This document shows, piece after piece, positions 8,707 to 17,839 of a DNA stretch of 64,000 bases. Every line of letters begins with the position of its first letter. Positions within the stretch are counted from its first letter, which is position 1. The notes beneath the pieces are model-generated. The model did not search any database. It was not told the DNA's origin and saw nothing but the letters and a program-made list of their open reading frames with translations. Origin of the DNA: an uncultured Thalassotalea sp. Its GTDB lineage: Bacteria; Pseudomonadota; Gammaproteobacteria; Enterobacterales; Alteromonadaceae. The translations under genes and the position numbers were made by a program. Where the stretch lies: the NCBI GenBank assembly GCA_947502355.1, contig CANMZP010000001.1:62001-126000 (forward strand), read 5' to 3'.

Positions 8707-9474
8707 ATGAGTAATCAAGACTTGCACGCAGTTGCAAAACAAGCAATCAGCTACATGGATTTAACCACATTAAATGATAACGATACAGATGAAATCGTTG
8801 CCAACCTTGCCAAGCAGGCTTTTACACCAGCTGGTAACACTGCAGCAATTTGTATCTACCCTCGCTTTATTCCTGCAGCAAAGAAACTGTTAAAAGACAG
8901 CGGTATTTTAATTGCAACAGTAACCAACTTTCCACACGGTAACGACGATGTTGAAATCGCCGTTGCAGAAACAAAAGCGGCCGTTGCTTACGGCGCCGAT
9001 GAAGTTGACGTAGTATTCCCATACAAAGCACTAATGGCTGGTAACGAAGAAGTGGGTTTTGAATTGGTTAAAGCATGTAAAGAAGCTTGTCCTGAAGGCG
9101 TATTGTTAAAAGTAATCATCGAGTCTGGTGTACTTGAAACAGAAGCGTTAATCCGTAAAGCAAGTGAGCTTTCAATTAAAGCCGGTGCTGACTTCATTAA
9201 AACATCTACGGGTAAAGTACCTGTAAATGCAACACCTGAAGCGGCAAAAATCATGCTAACAGTGATTAATGAGTTAAACCCTAAGTGTGGTTTTAAAGCT
9301 GCTGGTGGTGTTCGCTCTGCTGAAGATGCAAAAATTTATTTAGATATGGCATCTAACATTTGTGGTGACGATTGGTTATCAACGGCCTCTTTCCGCTTTG
9401 GTGCCAGTAGCTTACTAAACAACTTGCTTGCTACTTTAGGATTGGCAGAAGAAAAAGAAAGCTCAGGTTACTAA
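8707..9474 (+). CDS. deoC: Deoxyribose-phosphate aldolase
   Basis: This aldolase splits 2-deoxyribose-5-phosphate to glyceraldehyde-3-phosphate and acetaldehyde, completing deoxynucleoside catabolism. The 255-residue protein matches the E. coli type of DeoC. The Schiff-base lysine is K165 in FIKTSTGK, the second active-site lysine is K197 in GFKAAGGVR, and the [10 protein letters not shown] stretch holds the catalytic aspartate near 101. An AGAGG ribosome site precedes the ATG. A terminator-like hairpin separates it from tdk. Confidence 0.97.
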   Translation: MSNQDLHAVAKQAISYMDLTTLNDNDTDEIVANLAKQAFTPAGNTAAICIYPRFIPAAKKLLKDSGILIATVTNFPHGNDDVEIAVAETKAAVAYGADEVDVVFPYKALMAGNEEVGFELVKACKEACPEGVLLKVIIESGVLETEALIRKASELSIKAGADFIKTSTGKVPVNATPEAAKIMLTVINELNPKCGFKAAGGVRSAEDAKIYLDMASNICGDDWLSTASFRFGASSLLNNLLATLGLAEEKESSGY

Positions 9475-9503
9475 AAATCTAAATTTTTCTCTTCCCAAAT
9501 GCC

Positions 9504-9540
9504 ATGCAAAGCAATATATTTATTGCTTTGCATTTTCCTT
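9504..9540 (+). terminator. Terminator or attenuator between deoC and tdk
   Basis: An 11-bp stem (9504-9514 with 9523-9533) is followed by TTTTCCTT. It lies 30 bases behind deoC and 16 bases before the tdk start, so it can end deoC transcripts or limit read-through into tdk. Confidence 0.75.
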
Positions 9541-9555
9541 ATTTTCGGTTCTCAA

Positions 9556-10137
9556 ATGGCACAATTATATTTTTACTATTCTGCAATGAATGCAGGCAAA
9601 TCTACCGCTTTACTCCAATCTTCTTATAACTACCTTGAACGCGGCATGCAAACTCAGATTTACACCGCAAAACTCGATGATCGTTACGGTGCAAGTAAAG
9701 TGACTTCACGTATTGGCATTAGCTCTGACGCGGAAGTATTCGATAATCACACCAACATTTATCAAAACGTTAAAACGCACATTCAAAGCAACAAGCTTGA
9801 TTGTATTTTAATCGATGAATCCCAATTTTTATCCAAAGACCAAGTGCGTCAATTAACGCGCATTGTCGATGAGTTAAATATTCCGGTTTTGGCGTACGGT
9901 TTGCGTACTGACTTCCAAGGTGAAACCTTTGCGGGTAGTGCCGCCCTATTAGCTTGGGCTGATAAATTAATTGAGTTAAAAACCGTTTGTCATTGTGGCC
10001 GTAAAGCAAACTTTGTGCTGCGCTATGACAACGAAGGCAACCCAATGAGCGCTGGTGAACAAGTGCAAGTCGGTGGTAATGAAAAATACGAGTCTGTTTG
10101 TCGCATGCACTTTAGAGAAAGTGTTTGGGATATTTAA
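9556..10137 (+). CDS. tdk: Thymidine kinase
   Basis: This type II thymidine kinase salvages thymidine to dTMP. The start is placed at the ATG at 9556 because [20 protein letters not shown] is the canonical N terminus; an upstream in-frame ATG at 9499 would add 19 hydrophobic residues across the hairpin. The 193-residue protein has the P-loop SAMNAGKST, Walker B-like LIDESQFL, the lasso segment with [10 protein letters not shown], and the zinc cysteines CHCG and a later C near the C terminus. The ribosome site is weak. Confidence 0.96.
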   Translation: MAQLYFYYSAMNAGKSTALLQSSYNYLERGMQTQIYTAKLDDRYGASKVTSRIGISSDAEVFDNHTNIYQNVKTHIQSNKLDCILIDESQFLSKDQVRQLTRIVDELNIPVLAYGLRTDFQGETFAGSAALLAWADKLIELKTVCHCGRKANFVLRYDNEGNPMSAGEQVQVGGNEKYESVCRMHFRESVWDI

Positions 10138-10161
10138 TCGCTCTGTTCCCCTTTTTGAAGA

Positions 10162-10188
10162 AAGCCTGCAAAATTGCAGGCTTTTTTA
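10162..10188 (+). terminator. Rho-independent terminator of tdk
   Basis: An 8-bp stem (10163-10170 with 10175-10182) with a 4-nt loop is followed by TTTTT. It lies 25 bases behind tdk. Confidence 0.88.
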
Positions 10189-10279
10189 TGCAAGCTTAGT
10201 TAACACGGTTGCGGACGCTTCATTAATTCAAGAAACAACACCGCATAGGCATTTATTACAGCAATGTTGCCTAATCCAT

Positions 10280-11164
10280 TTATAAAACTCTCTTTTGCCA
10301 AAGTTGTTTTATGGAAAAGCCGGTAACGAGCATGGTTCCGAAAATAACAAAGACGGCTCCAACAATGGTATTTGTGCCAATTTCTTCATTCAAAAAGGTA
10401 TGCCCCCATAAAATCCCAAACACTGGAATTAAAAACGTTACAGTAAGCGCTGAAGAAGGCCCTACGTCACTTACCAGGCGAAAATAGAATAAGTATGCCA
10501 GTCCAGTACAAACAACGCCTAGAACGAGCACTGCACCTATTACCTGTTCATTTGGGTAATCTCTTATTGGCATAAAAGGCAAAAGTGGCAAAATTAACAC
10601 CACCGAGGCCCACATGCTGCCATGGGCATTATTATAAGATTCAATTTTCGGTGCATATTTTGCGTAGTTTGTGGCGATACCATAACTACAAGCAGCAATG
10701 GTTGCGGCTAAAATGGCAATGGCTTGTTCGACATTTACCGTTAACTGATGCCAACCGGCTAAAAATACCACGCCAACAAGCCCTGAAAACAAACCTATCT
10801 GAACGTTAATTGTGGGCATGGTCCGCGTCCAGATTGCGGTTATAATGGCTGCCCACAGCGGCGCAGTTGAATTTAAAACAGACAGCAGTGAAGCATTAAC
10901 CGTTTGTGCCGCATACGCAAACAATAAAAATGGCAAGGCTGAATTAAAGAAACCGAGGATAAAATAATGCTTAGCGTGTTGTCTAAATTGCATCTGTTTT
11001 TTCAAGTATAGGGCCAGAATAGCGAGCACGAGTGCCGCCAATAATACCCTTGCCTCTATTAAAAATGCGGGTCCTAATGGTAAGGCAGCATAACGCATAA
11101 ACATAAAGGAGCTCCCCCAAATCGCCGCTAAACAAACTAATCGCCCAAAACTAGCAAAATCCAA
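10280..11164 (-). CDS. EamA/DMT-family transporter
   Basis: This 294-residue inner-membrane protein shows the ten-helix, two-EamA-repeat pattern of the drug/metabolite transporter superfamily. It has the short first-repeat motif AAIWGSSFMFMRYAA near residue 13 and FLIPVFGILWGHTFLNEE near 245 in the second repeat. Substrate and direction cannot be told; relatives export amino acids or small metabolites. The start is TTG at 11164, with AAGGAG 6 bases upstream on the minus strand; no in-frame ATG fits better. Confidence 0.92.
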   Translation of the reverse strand: MDFASFGRLVCLAAIWGSSFMFMRYAALPLGPAFLIEARVLLAALVLAILALYLKKQMQFRQHAKHYFILGFFNSALPFLLFAYAAQTVNASLLSVLNSTAPLWAAIITAIWTRTMPTINVQIGLFSGLVGVVFLAGWHQLTVNVEQAIAILAATIAACSYGIATNYAKYAPKIESYNNAHGSMWASVVLILPLLPFMPIRDYPNEQVIGAVLVLGVVCTGLAYLFYFRLVSDVGPSSALTVTFLIPVFGILWGHTFLNEEIGTNTIVGAVFVIFGTMLVTGFSIKQLWQKRVL

Positions 11165-11241
11165 CCATTACTCCTTAACAAATCAACTGGCTATTGTTAA
11201 TGTAAAAACAAATCTTATCAGGTATTTAAGGATAACCCATT

Positions 11242-11754
11242 TTGACTGGCCTTGTTATAGAAACAGAGCGCCTGATCATCAGAGAGTTTCAACTCGATGA
11301 TGCCAATGCCGTTTTTCAGTTTTCAACCTGCCCTATTACCACGCGCTTTACTGGCGATGGTAACCGCGTAAAAACGCTTAAAGATGCTCAGCACATCATT
11401 AGTAATATCTGGTTAAAGGAATATAATGCTATTGGTTATTCTCGCTTGGCCGTTGTCGAAAAACACTCTGGGAACGTGATTGGTTTTTGTGGGATAAAAT
11501 ATTTAAATGACGAGAAAATTAATGAACTAGGCTATCGTTTACTGCCTCAATATTGGGGGATGGGATTGGCCTTGGAGGCAACAACAGCCGTTTTGCTCGA
11601 TACTAAAAACCGATTATCGTTAAGCAATGTATACGCCGATATCAATATTAAAAACCTAGCATCCATTAAGCTCATAAATAAACTAGGTTTTAAGCCGATA
11701 AACCACTTTGAAGATGATGGCGAGCGCTATACAAGGTTCGCGCATACGCTTTAG
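11242..11754 (+). CDS. GNAT-family N-acetyltransferase (RimJ/RimL-like)
   Basis: This 170-residue protein begins IETERLIIREFQLDDANAVF, the hallmark of the RimJ/RimL ribosomal-protein-type acetyltransferase subfamily. It continues with ELGYRLLPQYWGMGLALEAT near residue 93 (acetyl-CoA site) and NLASIKLINKLGF near 135. The real substrate is unknown, since many such proteins do not act on ribosomal proteins. The TTG at 11242 has AAGGAT 8 bases upstream. It is divergent from the EamA transporter with a 77-base shared promoter region. Confidence 0.92.
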   Translation: MTGLVIETERLIIREFQLDDANAVFQFSTCPITTRFTGDGNRVKTLKDAQHIISNIWLKEYNAIGYSRLAVVEKHSGNVIGFCGIKYLNDEKINELGYRLLPQYWGMGLALEATTAVLLDTKNRLSLSNVYADINIKNLASIKLINKLGFKPINHFEDDGERYTRFAHTL

Positions 11755-12094
11755 CCATTAATTAACAGGAAATTTGCCGTTAATTACGGCCATTATTTGC
11801 TTCTCCTCCCTCGAACATGTTCAAAATTTAGTAAATCGTGTTTAAATTATAAAAACATACAGTAAACAATTGCTTAATTAATCGATTACCAATAAAATGC
11901 CGCCTCTTTCGACAAGCTGTTTCAGGAAGAAAATGATCCTTCCCATGGAGTTGGGCCAGCAATTTGGATCACCTTTTACCAATTCAATAATCCAGTCACC
12001 AATAGTACGACACGATGCAATCGGATAACATTGCGGTCGGACGAAATTATGGTCAAACAAATTGAGTTGGTATGTCATTGCTTGGAGTTTATTT
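11755..12094. other. Intergenic region without a confident gene
   Basis: These 340 bases precede a small membrane gene. A minus-strand open frame crosses the segment (11878-12078 from its best internal ATG, about 66 residues, beginning MTYQLNLFD) but has no ribosome site and overlaps the next gene's 5' end, so I did not call it. No strong terminator was seen. Confidence 0.4.
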
Positions 12095-12373
12095 TTGTAC
12101 GATTTAGTATTTGATGTCATCGGTATGATGGGGACATTTTTAGTGGTAGGTGTGTTTTTCTTATTGCAGCTTAAACGCATTTCACCATCAAGTCTTGCTT
12201 ATAACCTAATGAACCTTGTTGGCGCCATCTTGTTATTGATTAGCTTGTGTTATAACTTTAATTTGGCCAGCTTTGTGATTGAGTTGTTTTGGATTGCCGC
12301 CTCATTAATTGGTTTATACCGCTACATGAAACAAGGTAAAAATCCTTCATTAGAAGACGCTGAACTAAGCTAA
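12095..12373 (+). CDS. Small integral membrane protein, CBU_0592-like
   Basis: This protein of about 92 residues has three predicted membrane helices. Its GTFLVVGVFFLLQLKRISPSSL, then AYNLMNLVGAILLLISL and FWIAASLIGLYRYM resemble the small CBU_0592 family of putative transporters of unknown substrate. I favour the TTG at 12095 because GGAG at 12084-12087 is spaced 7 bases from it and the product then starts like relatives. The frame is open from a TTG at 12062, which would add 11 residues. It is monocistronic. Confidence 0.7.
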   Translation: MYDLVFDVIGMMGTFLVVGVFFLLQLKRISPSSLAYNLMNLVGAILLLISLCYNFNLASFVIELFWIAASLIGLYRYMKQGKNPSLEDAELS

Positions 12374-12428
12374 CAGCCTGTTTTCTCTTGTTTTCTCTTG
12401 TTTTCTAAGGTTTCAACTTGGAAAATAA

Positions 12429-12463
12429 ATACGTCGTTTCATTTTTACACTGAAACGACGTAT
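12429..12463 (-). terminator. Terminator of purU
   Basis: A 13-bp perfect stem (12429-12441 with 12451-12463) has a 9-nt loop. It begins 4 bases behind the purU stop and is followed on the minus strand by TTATTTTCC. It may also end the converging small membrane gene. Confidence 0.8.
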
Positions 12464-12466
12464 ACA

Positions 12467-13339
12467 TTATAAAATGACCGTCCGTTCGTCATTAAGTAAA
12501 ATACGATCTTCAACATGAAAGCGCACCGCCCTGGCCAGTGCTGTTGCCTCAATATCATGACCAATTTCTTTCATGTCCTTAACCGTCGTTGCATGGTCAA
12601 CGGGTTTGACTTCCTGAACAATAATTGGCCCTTCATCTAAATCTGCCGTTACATAATGGGCCGTTGCACCAATAATTTTTACCCCTCTATCATGGGCTTG
12701 CTGATAAGGATTGGCGCCCTTAAAGCCAGGTAAAAAGGAATGGTGAATATTTATCGCCTTACCTTCAATTTTTTTGCACAAGTCATCGGATAAGATTTGC
12801 ATGTAACGCGCCAGCACCAATAAATCAACGTCATTTTGCTGCATGATTTCAAATAACTTGGCTTCTTGTTCGGCTTTGGTTTCCTTTGTTATTGGCAGAT
12901 GATGAAACTCAATACCATGAAATTCTACAAACTCACGACACACTTGATGATTTGAAACCACCCCAACAATGTCGGCTTTAAGTACACCGGCTTTAAATTT
13001 GGTCAGTAATAAATTAAGACAATGCTCTTCTTTGCTTACTGCAATTAAAATTTTTGGACGATACGTGGATTTGCGAATTTGGTAAGTCATTTCCAACTCA
13101 TTCGCAAGGTTGTTTAACGATTCACGAAATTTCAGATCATTAAAACCAACCGTTCTATCGTCATATTCGATGCGCATATTAAAGAGTTGTTTATCTGGAT
13201 CAGCGTAGTGCTGGACATTGTTGATAAACGCCCCTTGTTTGAATAACTCACCGGTTACTCGTGCCATTACCCCGAGGCGATCAGGACAAATCAGTTTTAA
13301 AATATACTGATTAAACGGGCTCTGATTATCGACATTCAT
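12467..13339 (-). CDS. purU: Formyltetrahydrofolate deformylase
   Basis: This enzyme hydrolyses 10-formyl-THF to THF and formate, supplying formate for PurT and balancing one-carbon pools. The 290-residue protein has an N-terminal ACT domain (residues about 9-90, LICPDRLGVMARVTGELF) and a PurN-like formyltransferase domain. Its catalytic set is visible: INIHHSFLPGFKGANPY near residue 205 and the ATAHYVTADLDEGPIIVQ segment near 235 with the catalytic aspartate. It is monocistronic between two strong terminators. Confidence 0.96.
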   Translation of the reverse strand: MNVDNQSPFNQYILKLICPDRLGVMARVTGELFKQGAFINNVQHYADPDKQLFNMRIEYDDRTVGFNDLKFRESLNNLANELEMTYQIRKSTYRPKILIAVSKEEHCLNLLLTKFKAGVLKADIVGVVSNHQVCREFVEFHGIEFHHLPITKETKAEQEAKLFEIMQQNDVDLLVLARYMQILSDDLCKKIEGKAINIHHSFLPGFKGANPYQQAHDRGVKIIGATAHYVTADLDEGPIIVQEVKPVDHATTVKDMKEIGHDIEATALARAVRFHVEDRILLNDERTVIL

Positions 13340-13387
13340 AAAACTTCCAATTAGTAAAATAACGTTCTTTTAGAAATGATGAAATAA

Positions 13388-13424
13388 AAAAGAGCAGTTT
13401 TCAAATACTGAAAACTGCTCTTTT
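13388..13424 (-). terminator. Rho-independent terminator of ackA-pta
   Basis: A perfect 15-bp stem (13388-13402 with 13410-13424) with a 7-nt loop and flanking A/T runs lies 33 bases behind the pta stop. Confidence 0.92.
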
Positions 13425-13457
13425 ATGCTTTTAAAACATAAGCTTTAGAGCTTAGTG

Positions 13458-15569
13458 TTATTGAGTAGCCTGAATCGCAGTTAAAGCAATGGTGTAAATG
13501 ATGTCATCAACCAAAGCACCGCGTGATAAATCGTTCACCGGTTTGTTCATACCTTGCAGCATTGGACCTAAGCTAACCAAGTCTGCTGAACGTTGTACCG
13601 CTTTGTAGGTTGTATTACCGGTATTTAAATCTGGGAATACAAATACGGTGGCTTTACCCGCAACCGGTGAATTTGGCGCTTTACTTGCAGCCACATTCTC
13701 CATAATAGCCGCATCGTATTGTAATGGACCATCAATCACTAAATCAGGACGTTTTTCTTGTGCTAACTTCGTTGCCAAAGCCACTTTCTCTACGTCTTGA
13801 CCCGTACCAGAGCTACCCGTTGAGTAACTGATCATCGCAACTCTTGGCTCAATACCAAAAGCGGTTGCTGAATCAGCTGATTGAATAGCGATATCCGCTA
13901 ACTGCTCTGCATTTGGCTCTGGGTTAATTGCACAATCACCATAAACAAGGACTTGCTCAGGTAACAGCATAAAGAACACAGAAGAAACCAATGAGCTACC
14001 CGGAGCGGTTTTAACTAACTGCAATGCCGGACGAATAGTATTTGCAGTTGTATTGACCGCACCAGATACTAGGCCATCAACGTGGCCCATTTGCAGCATC
14101 ATAGTACCTAAAACGGTATTATCTTTAAGCTCTTCTTTGGCAACAATCTCAGTCATCCCTTTATGCTTACGAAGCTCCAACAGTGGCTCTATGTAATCAC
14201 GGGCAATCGCTTTCGGGTCGGTAATAAGCACACCATGTGGTAACTCAACACCTTCTTGCTCGGCAATTCGTAAAATTTCGTCTTTATTACCCAGTAACTG
14301 ACAACGCGCGATTTTACGTTCAGCACAAATGGCTGCGGCTTTGATGGTTCGAATGTCATTACCTTCTGGTAAAACAATCAGTTTATTTGCCTGACGCGCT
14401 AAATCGGTTAACTTGTAACGGAATGCAGGTGGTGACAACAACTGACCTTTCACTTTGCTAGAAATAAAGTTTTCTAACCAGTTTTGGTTAATACCATCAG
14501 AAATGTGTTGTTTAATGCGCTCATGACGCTCTGTATCTTCCGCTGGTAATTCTGGGTTGTAGTTCATTAGGTTACGCGCTGTATCCCATGTGTCTGATTC
14601 AACCGAAAATACTGGTAAACCGCCTTCAAAGGCTTGCTTACATAAATCCAATACCGAATCGCGAGGTTTGGTACCGTTGGTCAGTAATAAAGCGGCCAAT
14701 TTGGTACCATTTAACGACGATAAACACGTAGCAATAATAATATCGGTACGATCGCCTGGGGTAACAATCAAACGACCAGGCGTTAAATGCCCCATCAGAT
14801 TACTCACGCTGCGAGCACAAACACTCACACTTTGAATGCGACGTTCTTCCATTTCACCGGCGTTAATAATTTCCGCATTAAAGTAATTTTTTACTTCCAA
14901 TGCACGTGGTGAAATTAAATCCAACTCCCAGGTAATGGTACCAATTAGGTCAAAGTATGGCTTCTTAAAGATTGGCAGTTCTGCCCAAGGTTCAATGTCA
15001 AACTCATCAAGTTCAAGATCTTCTCTTGGTAGTAAACCAAATTCTTCATTGCTAGGCGCATTCGCCTTGTTAATGATACAGCCTTTGATGTTTTTCTTTT
15101 TGATGCCACCAAAGGTTTTAGCACTAACTTCTAAACGTTTTTCAAACTGAGCTGGAGTTTCATTATCTGGTGTGGCAACAAAGATAATATCAGCACCTAA
15201 CGCTTGCGCTACTTCGCTGTTAATGCGAGCGGCATAGGGTTGCTTTTGAGTTTGAATTAACCCTTCAACCAACACCACATCTTCGGAATATTTTTCTGCA
15301 TTACCAACTAACTCTTCAAGAATATCGTCTAGCTGATCATTACCAACTTTATCTTCTACATAGCTTAGTGGGATAGAACGCATGTTTAAATCAGCGAATT
15401 CAACAGGGGTATTATCTTCGCTGTTCATCACATTACGCGTAGGTTGGCTGATTGGCTTAAAGTAACCAACGTTAATACCCAACTGCTGCATTTTGTGGTA
15501 CATACCTAAAGAAACGGATGTCAAGCCGACGCCAAAGCCGACCGGAACAAGCATTATACGGTGCGCCAT
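13458..15569 (-). CDS. pta: Phosphate acetyltransferase
   Basis: This enzyme interconverts acetyl-CoA and acetyl phosphate. The 703-residue protein is the long enterobacterial form (E. coli 714). It has an N-terminal P-loop-like domain (MLVPVGFGVGLTSVSLG), a middle DRTGG domain (TPGDRTDIIIA near residue 268) and the C-terminal catalytic PTA domain (LPEGNDIRTIKAA near 398, SYSTGSSGTGQD near 585, FPDLNTGNTTYKAVQRSA near 650). It follows ackA after a 1-base gap, the classic acetate switch operon. Confidence 0.97.
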   Translation of the reverse strand: MAHRIMLVPVGFGVGLTSVSLGMYHKMQQLGINVGYFKPISQPTRNVMNSEDNTPVEFADLNMRSIPLSYVEDKVGNDQLDDILEELVGNAEKYSEDVVLVEGLIQTQKQPYAARINSEVAQALGADIIFVATPDNETPAQFEKRLEVSAKTFGGIKKKNIKGCIINKANAPSNEEFGLLPREDLELDEFDIEPWAELPIFKKPYFDLIGTITWELDLISPRALEVKNYFNAEIINAGEMEERRIQSVSVCARSVSNLMGHLTPGRLIVTPGDRTDIIIATCLSSLNGTKLAALLLTNGTKPRDSVLDLCKQAFEGGLPVFSVESDTWDTARNLMNYNPELPAEDTERHERIKQHISDGINQNWLENFISSKVKGQLLSPPAFRYKLTDLARQANKLIVLPEGNDIRTIKAAAICAERKIARCQLLGNKDEILRIAEQEGVELPHGVLITDPKAIARDYIEPLLELRKHKGMTEIVAKEELKDNTVLGTMMLQMGHVDGLVSGAVNTTANTIRPALQLVKTAPGSSLVSSVFFMLLPEQVLVYGDCAINPEPNAEQLADIAIQSADSATAFGIEPRVAMISYSTGSSGTGQDVEKVALATKLAQEKRPDLVIDGPLQYDAAIMENVAASKAPNSPVAGKATVFVFPDLNTGNTTYKAVQRSADLVSLGPMLQGMNKPVNDLSRGALVDDIIYTIALTAIQATQ

Positions 15570-15570
15570 A

Positions 15571-16773
15571 TTACTTCTCCTGTTGGATTAACGCGAAGGT
15601 TTGTTCAGCAATTACTTGTTCTTCATTAGTTGGAATTACCCAACAGTTGTGAGAAGAATCCGTAGAAATTTTGCCTGAGTTACCAAAACGAGCAGCTAAG
15701 TTACGCTCTGGGTCAATCTCAACACCTAATAGTTTAAGAGACTTACCTACACGTTCACGCACGAGATTAGAATTTTCACCAATACCACCAGTAAAAATTA
15801 TACCATCTAAGTGAGTTAAAGCCGCTGTGTAAGAAGCAATGGTTTTGGCAATACGGTAACAGAAGATGTCCATGGTTAAGTTGGCACGCTCGTCATTATC
15901 GTTAACAACCGCGTCTTCAATGGTACGACAGTCGTTACTCATACCCGAAATACCTAATAAACCACTTTCTTTGTTAAGAATACGGTTTACGTCATCAACA
16001 CTGTAGCCAAGTTTGTCTACTAAGTGGAAGATAATGCCCGGATCGATATCACCAGAGCGTGTGCCCATAACAACACCAGCTAATGGTGTTAAGCCCATAC
16101 TGGTGTCAACACTTCGGCCATTTTCTACGGCGGTAATACTACAACCATTACCTAAATGGGCACTGATAAAGCTTGATTCTTCGTAAGGCTTACCAAGCAT
16201 TTCAGCAGCTTGTTTCGTAACGAAGTAATGACTTGTACCGTGCATACCGTAATTACGTACACCGTGGTCTTTATAAAAATGGTAAGGAAGACCAGTTAAG
16301 TAGGCTTTTTCCGGCATGGTTTGATGGAACGCTGTATCGTAAACCGTCACTTGTGGTAAATCAGCGAATGCTTTTTCAGAAGCTAGAATACCGGTTAAGT
16401 TAACTAAGTTATGTAACGGCGCTAATTTAGCCAGATTTTCAATACCTTCTTTTACCTCTTCGGTAACTAGCGTAGGTTGAGAATAAGCTTCGCCACCGTG
16501 TACGATACGGTGTCCAACACCCACTAAATCTTTATCAAGTTTATTTTCTAATAAAAACTCAACGATTTTTTCTAATGCAGCTTCATGATCAAAATTACCC
16601 GAAAGCGATTGTTGATCTTTCACTCCATTGTATTTGGTTTTGATAAAAGCATCTTTTGTTAGTAAACGCTCTGCGATACCTGAAACGATCAACTCTGATG
16701 TTTCCGGTTTAATTAAAGAAAATTTTAAAGAAGAACTACCACAGTTGATTACTAAAACGGCATTTTTAGACAT
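15571..16773 (-). CDS. ackA: Acetate kinase
   Basis: This enzyme converts acetyl phosphate and ADP to acetate and ATP, and the reverse. The 400-residue protein carries the ASKHA-fold motifs: VLVINCGSSSLKFSL at the N terminus, GVGHRIVHGGE near residue 85, YDTAFHQTMP near 144, NYGMHGTSH near 174, HLGNGCSITAV near 206 and FTGGIGENS near 325. It is the first gene of the ackA-pta operon. In E. coli yfbV lies next to ackA, whereas here yfbV is about 10 kb away. Confidence 0.97.
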   Translation of the reverse strand: MSKNAVLVINCGSSSLKFSLIKPETSELIVSGIAERLLTKDAFIKTKYNGVKDQQSLSGNFDHEAALEKIVEFLLENKLDKDLVGVGHRIVHGGEAYSQPTLVTEEVKEGIENLAKLAPLHNLVNLTGILASEKAFADLPQVTVYDTAFHQTMPEKAYLTGLPYHFYKDHGVRNYGMHGTSHYFVTKQAAEMLGKPYEESSFISAHLGNGCSITAVENGRSVDTSMGLTPLAGVVMGTRSGDIDPGIIFHLVDKLGYSVDDVNRILNKESGLLGISGMSNDCRTIEDAVVNDNDERANLTMDIFCYRIAKTIASYTAALTHLDGIIFTGGIGENSNLVRERVGKSLKLLGVEIDPERNLAARFGNSGKISTDSSHNCWVIPTNEEQVIAEQTFALIQQEK

Positions 16774-17215
16774 GAAATTTCCACCTTGTTTTGAATTACC
16801 TAATATTATAGAAGGCTTATCTAGTTTTTTTATGTTCTAGAACAAAAAAATCGATTAATTCTACATGTTTATTACAACTTCTTCTGGATTTAATGAAAAA
16901 TTACGTAAATAAATATAAAAATGATAAATCGACAGATATTTTTCAGCCATAAAGTAAGCAAATAACGTTCTAAAAGCACATAAATCACCGAATTGGTCAG
17001 TCCAATTTACAATGCATACCATCTCTTTGACCTTTTTGTTGCCATTTAGCCTACAGACACACTTTTAACAATGCTGCTTTTATTAACTAACTCCCTACTA
17101 CGATTAATTAGCCCTCAAGATAAGTTCAAAACCCTTGACTGGATAACGTACCCTTTCATCGTGACCTTTTTGTATTTTACTTAAACAAGCTGAATAAAAA
17201 ACATTCAACCCTGTC
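16774..17215. other. AT-rich intergenic region upstream of ackA
   Basis: I see no gene here. It must hold the ackA promoter on the minus strand. Notable short elements are a perfect 12-bp palindrome TGTTCTAGAACA at 16833-16844, a small hairpin (16991-16996 with 17002-17007), and a 12-bp direct repeat tgacctttttgt at 17029 and 17162. None is a recognised operator. Confidence 0.5.
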
Positions 17216-17256
17216 TTGACATACTGCTTATTTATATATACTGTTTATTTATACAG
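17216..17256 (+). promoter_or_regulatory. LexA (SOS) box overlapping a sigma-70 promoter
   Basis: A perfect LexA consensus, CTGT-N8-ACAG with an AT-rich spacer, lies at 17241-17256, flanked by ta on both sides. It overlaps a candidate -10 (TATACT at 17237-17242) behind a perfect -35 TTGACA at 17216-17221; the spacer is short at 15. The gene start follows 31 bases downstream. LexA bound here would block the promoter until DNA damage. Confidence 0.88.
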
Positions 17257-17286
17257 TATATATACCTATTTCACTGGAGAGACCAA

Positions 17287-17712
17287 ATGCAAAACCACAA
17301 CCACTACAAAAACAACAACTTAGAATCACAAGCAGCCATAAGCACACCAATCAACAACTGGTTAAAAGTGACAAACATAACCGAAATTGGGCATCATAAG
17401 GATAAAATTTCGAGTATTTGCAGAAAATATCAACAGCAAAAGCGTTGGATATTATGTGTTAATGGTAATGACCAACAAATGAGACAGTTGGCAAAACAAG
17501 TGGATAAATCAAAACTTTTACGCGTTAATGGGCAAAAGTCAGATGTATCTTTTGAACAAATAAAAGAGGTGCTTATAAAAGGAAATTGTTCAACCGTAGT
17601 GTTATACCAAAGTGCTTATAATCAACAGCAATTGCTAACGTTGCAACAATGTGCCCAACTTGGCAATACTCAGTGCGTAGTTATTAACTGTCACGCCAAT
17701 ACATTACACTAA
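17287..17712 (+). CDS. sulA: SulA-like SOS cell division inhibitor
   Basis: SulA binds FtsZ and stops division during the SOS response. This 141-residue protein has the SulA core pattern: KRWILCVNGNDQQMRQLAKQ near residue 51, then FEQIKEVLIKGNCSTVVLY near 89, then LLTLQQCAQLGNTQCVVI, paralleling E. coli SulA (RWQLWLTPQQ, VRALRTGNYSVVIGW, ANEGNAMGFIMRP). Sequence identity is low, so the name also rests on the perfect LexA box overlapping its promoter. The N-terminal 45 residues are polar and poorly conserved, as in SulA. GGAGAG precedes the ATG. No lon or other SOS gene adjoins it. Confidence 0.7.
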   Translation: MQNHNHYKNNNLESQAAISTPINNWLKVTNITEIGHHKDKISSICRKYQQQKRWILCVNGNDQQMRQLAKQVDKSKLLRVNGQKSDVSFEQIKEVLIKGNCSTVVLYQSAYNQQQLLTLQQCAQLGNTQCVVINCHANTLH

Positions 17713-17732
17713 AAAATCCCCCCCCAAAAAAA

Positions 17733-17780
17733 AGCCCACAAAAGCCATCAACTCTCCGGTATGGTTTTTGTGTGCTTCCT
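17733..17780 (+). terminator. Probable terminator behind sulA
   Basis: An imperfect hairpin pairs AGCCCACAAAAGCCAT with ATGGTTTTTGTGTGCT, preceded by C8 and A8 homopolymers. The trailing T run is poor, so the call is tentative. Confidence 0.5.
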
Positions 17781-17839
17781 AACCAACCGCTTAAAATGAT
17801 AAACTTGGTTCATTATTTACTGAATTAAAAAATGACCCT

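Noticed and set aside
9499-9555. 19-residue hydrophobic N-terminal extension of thymidine kinase
   Set aside because: It is encoded by the terminator hairpin between deoC and tdk; the canonical MAQLYFYYS start at 9556 is clear.
11878-12180. Minus-strand open frame of 100 codons, or about 66 from an internal ATG
   Set aside because: It overlaps the start of the small membrane gene, has no ribosome site, and its composition does not resemble a known family.
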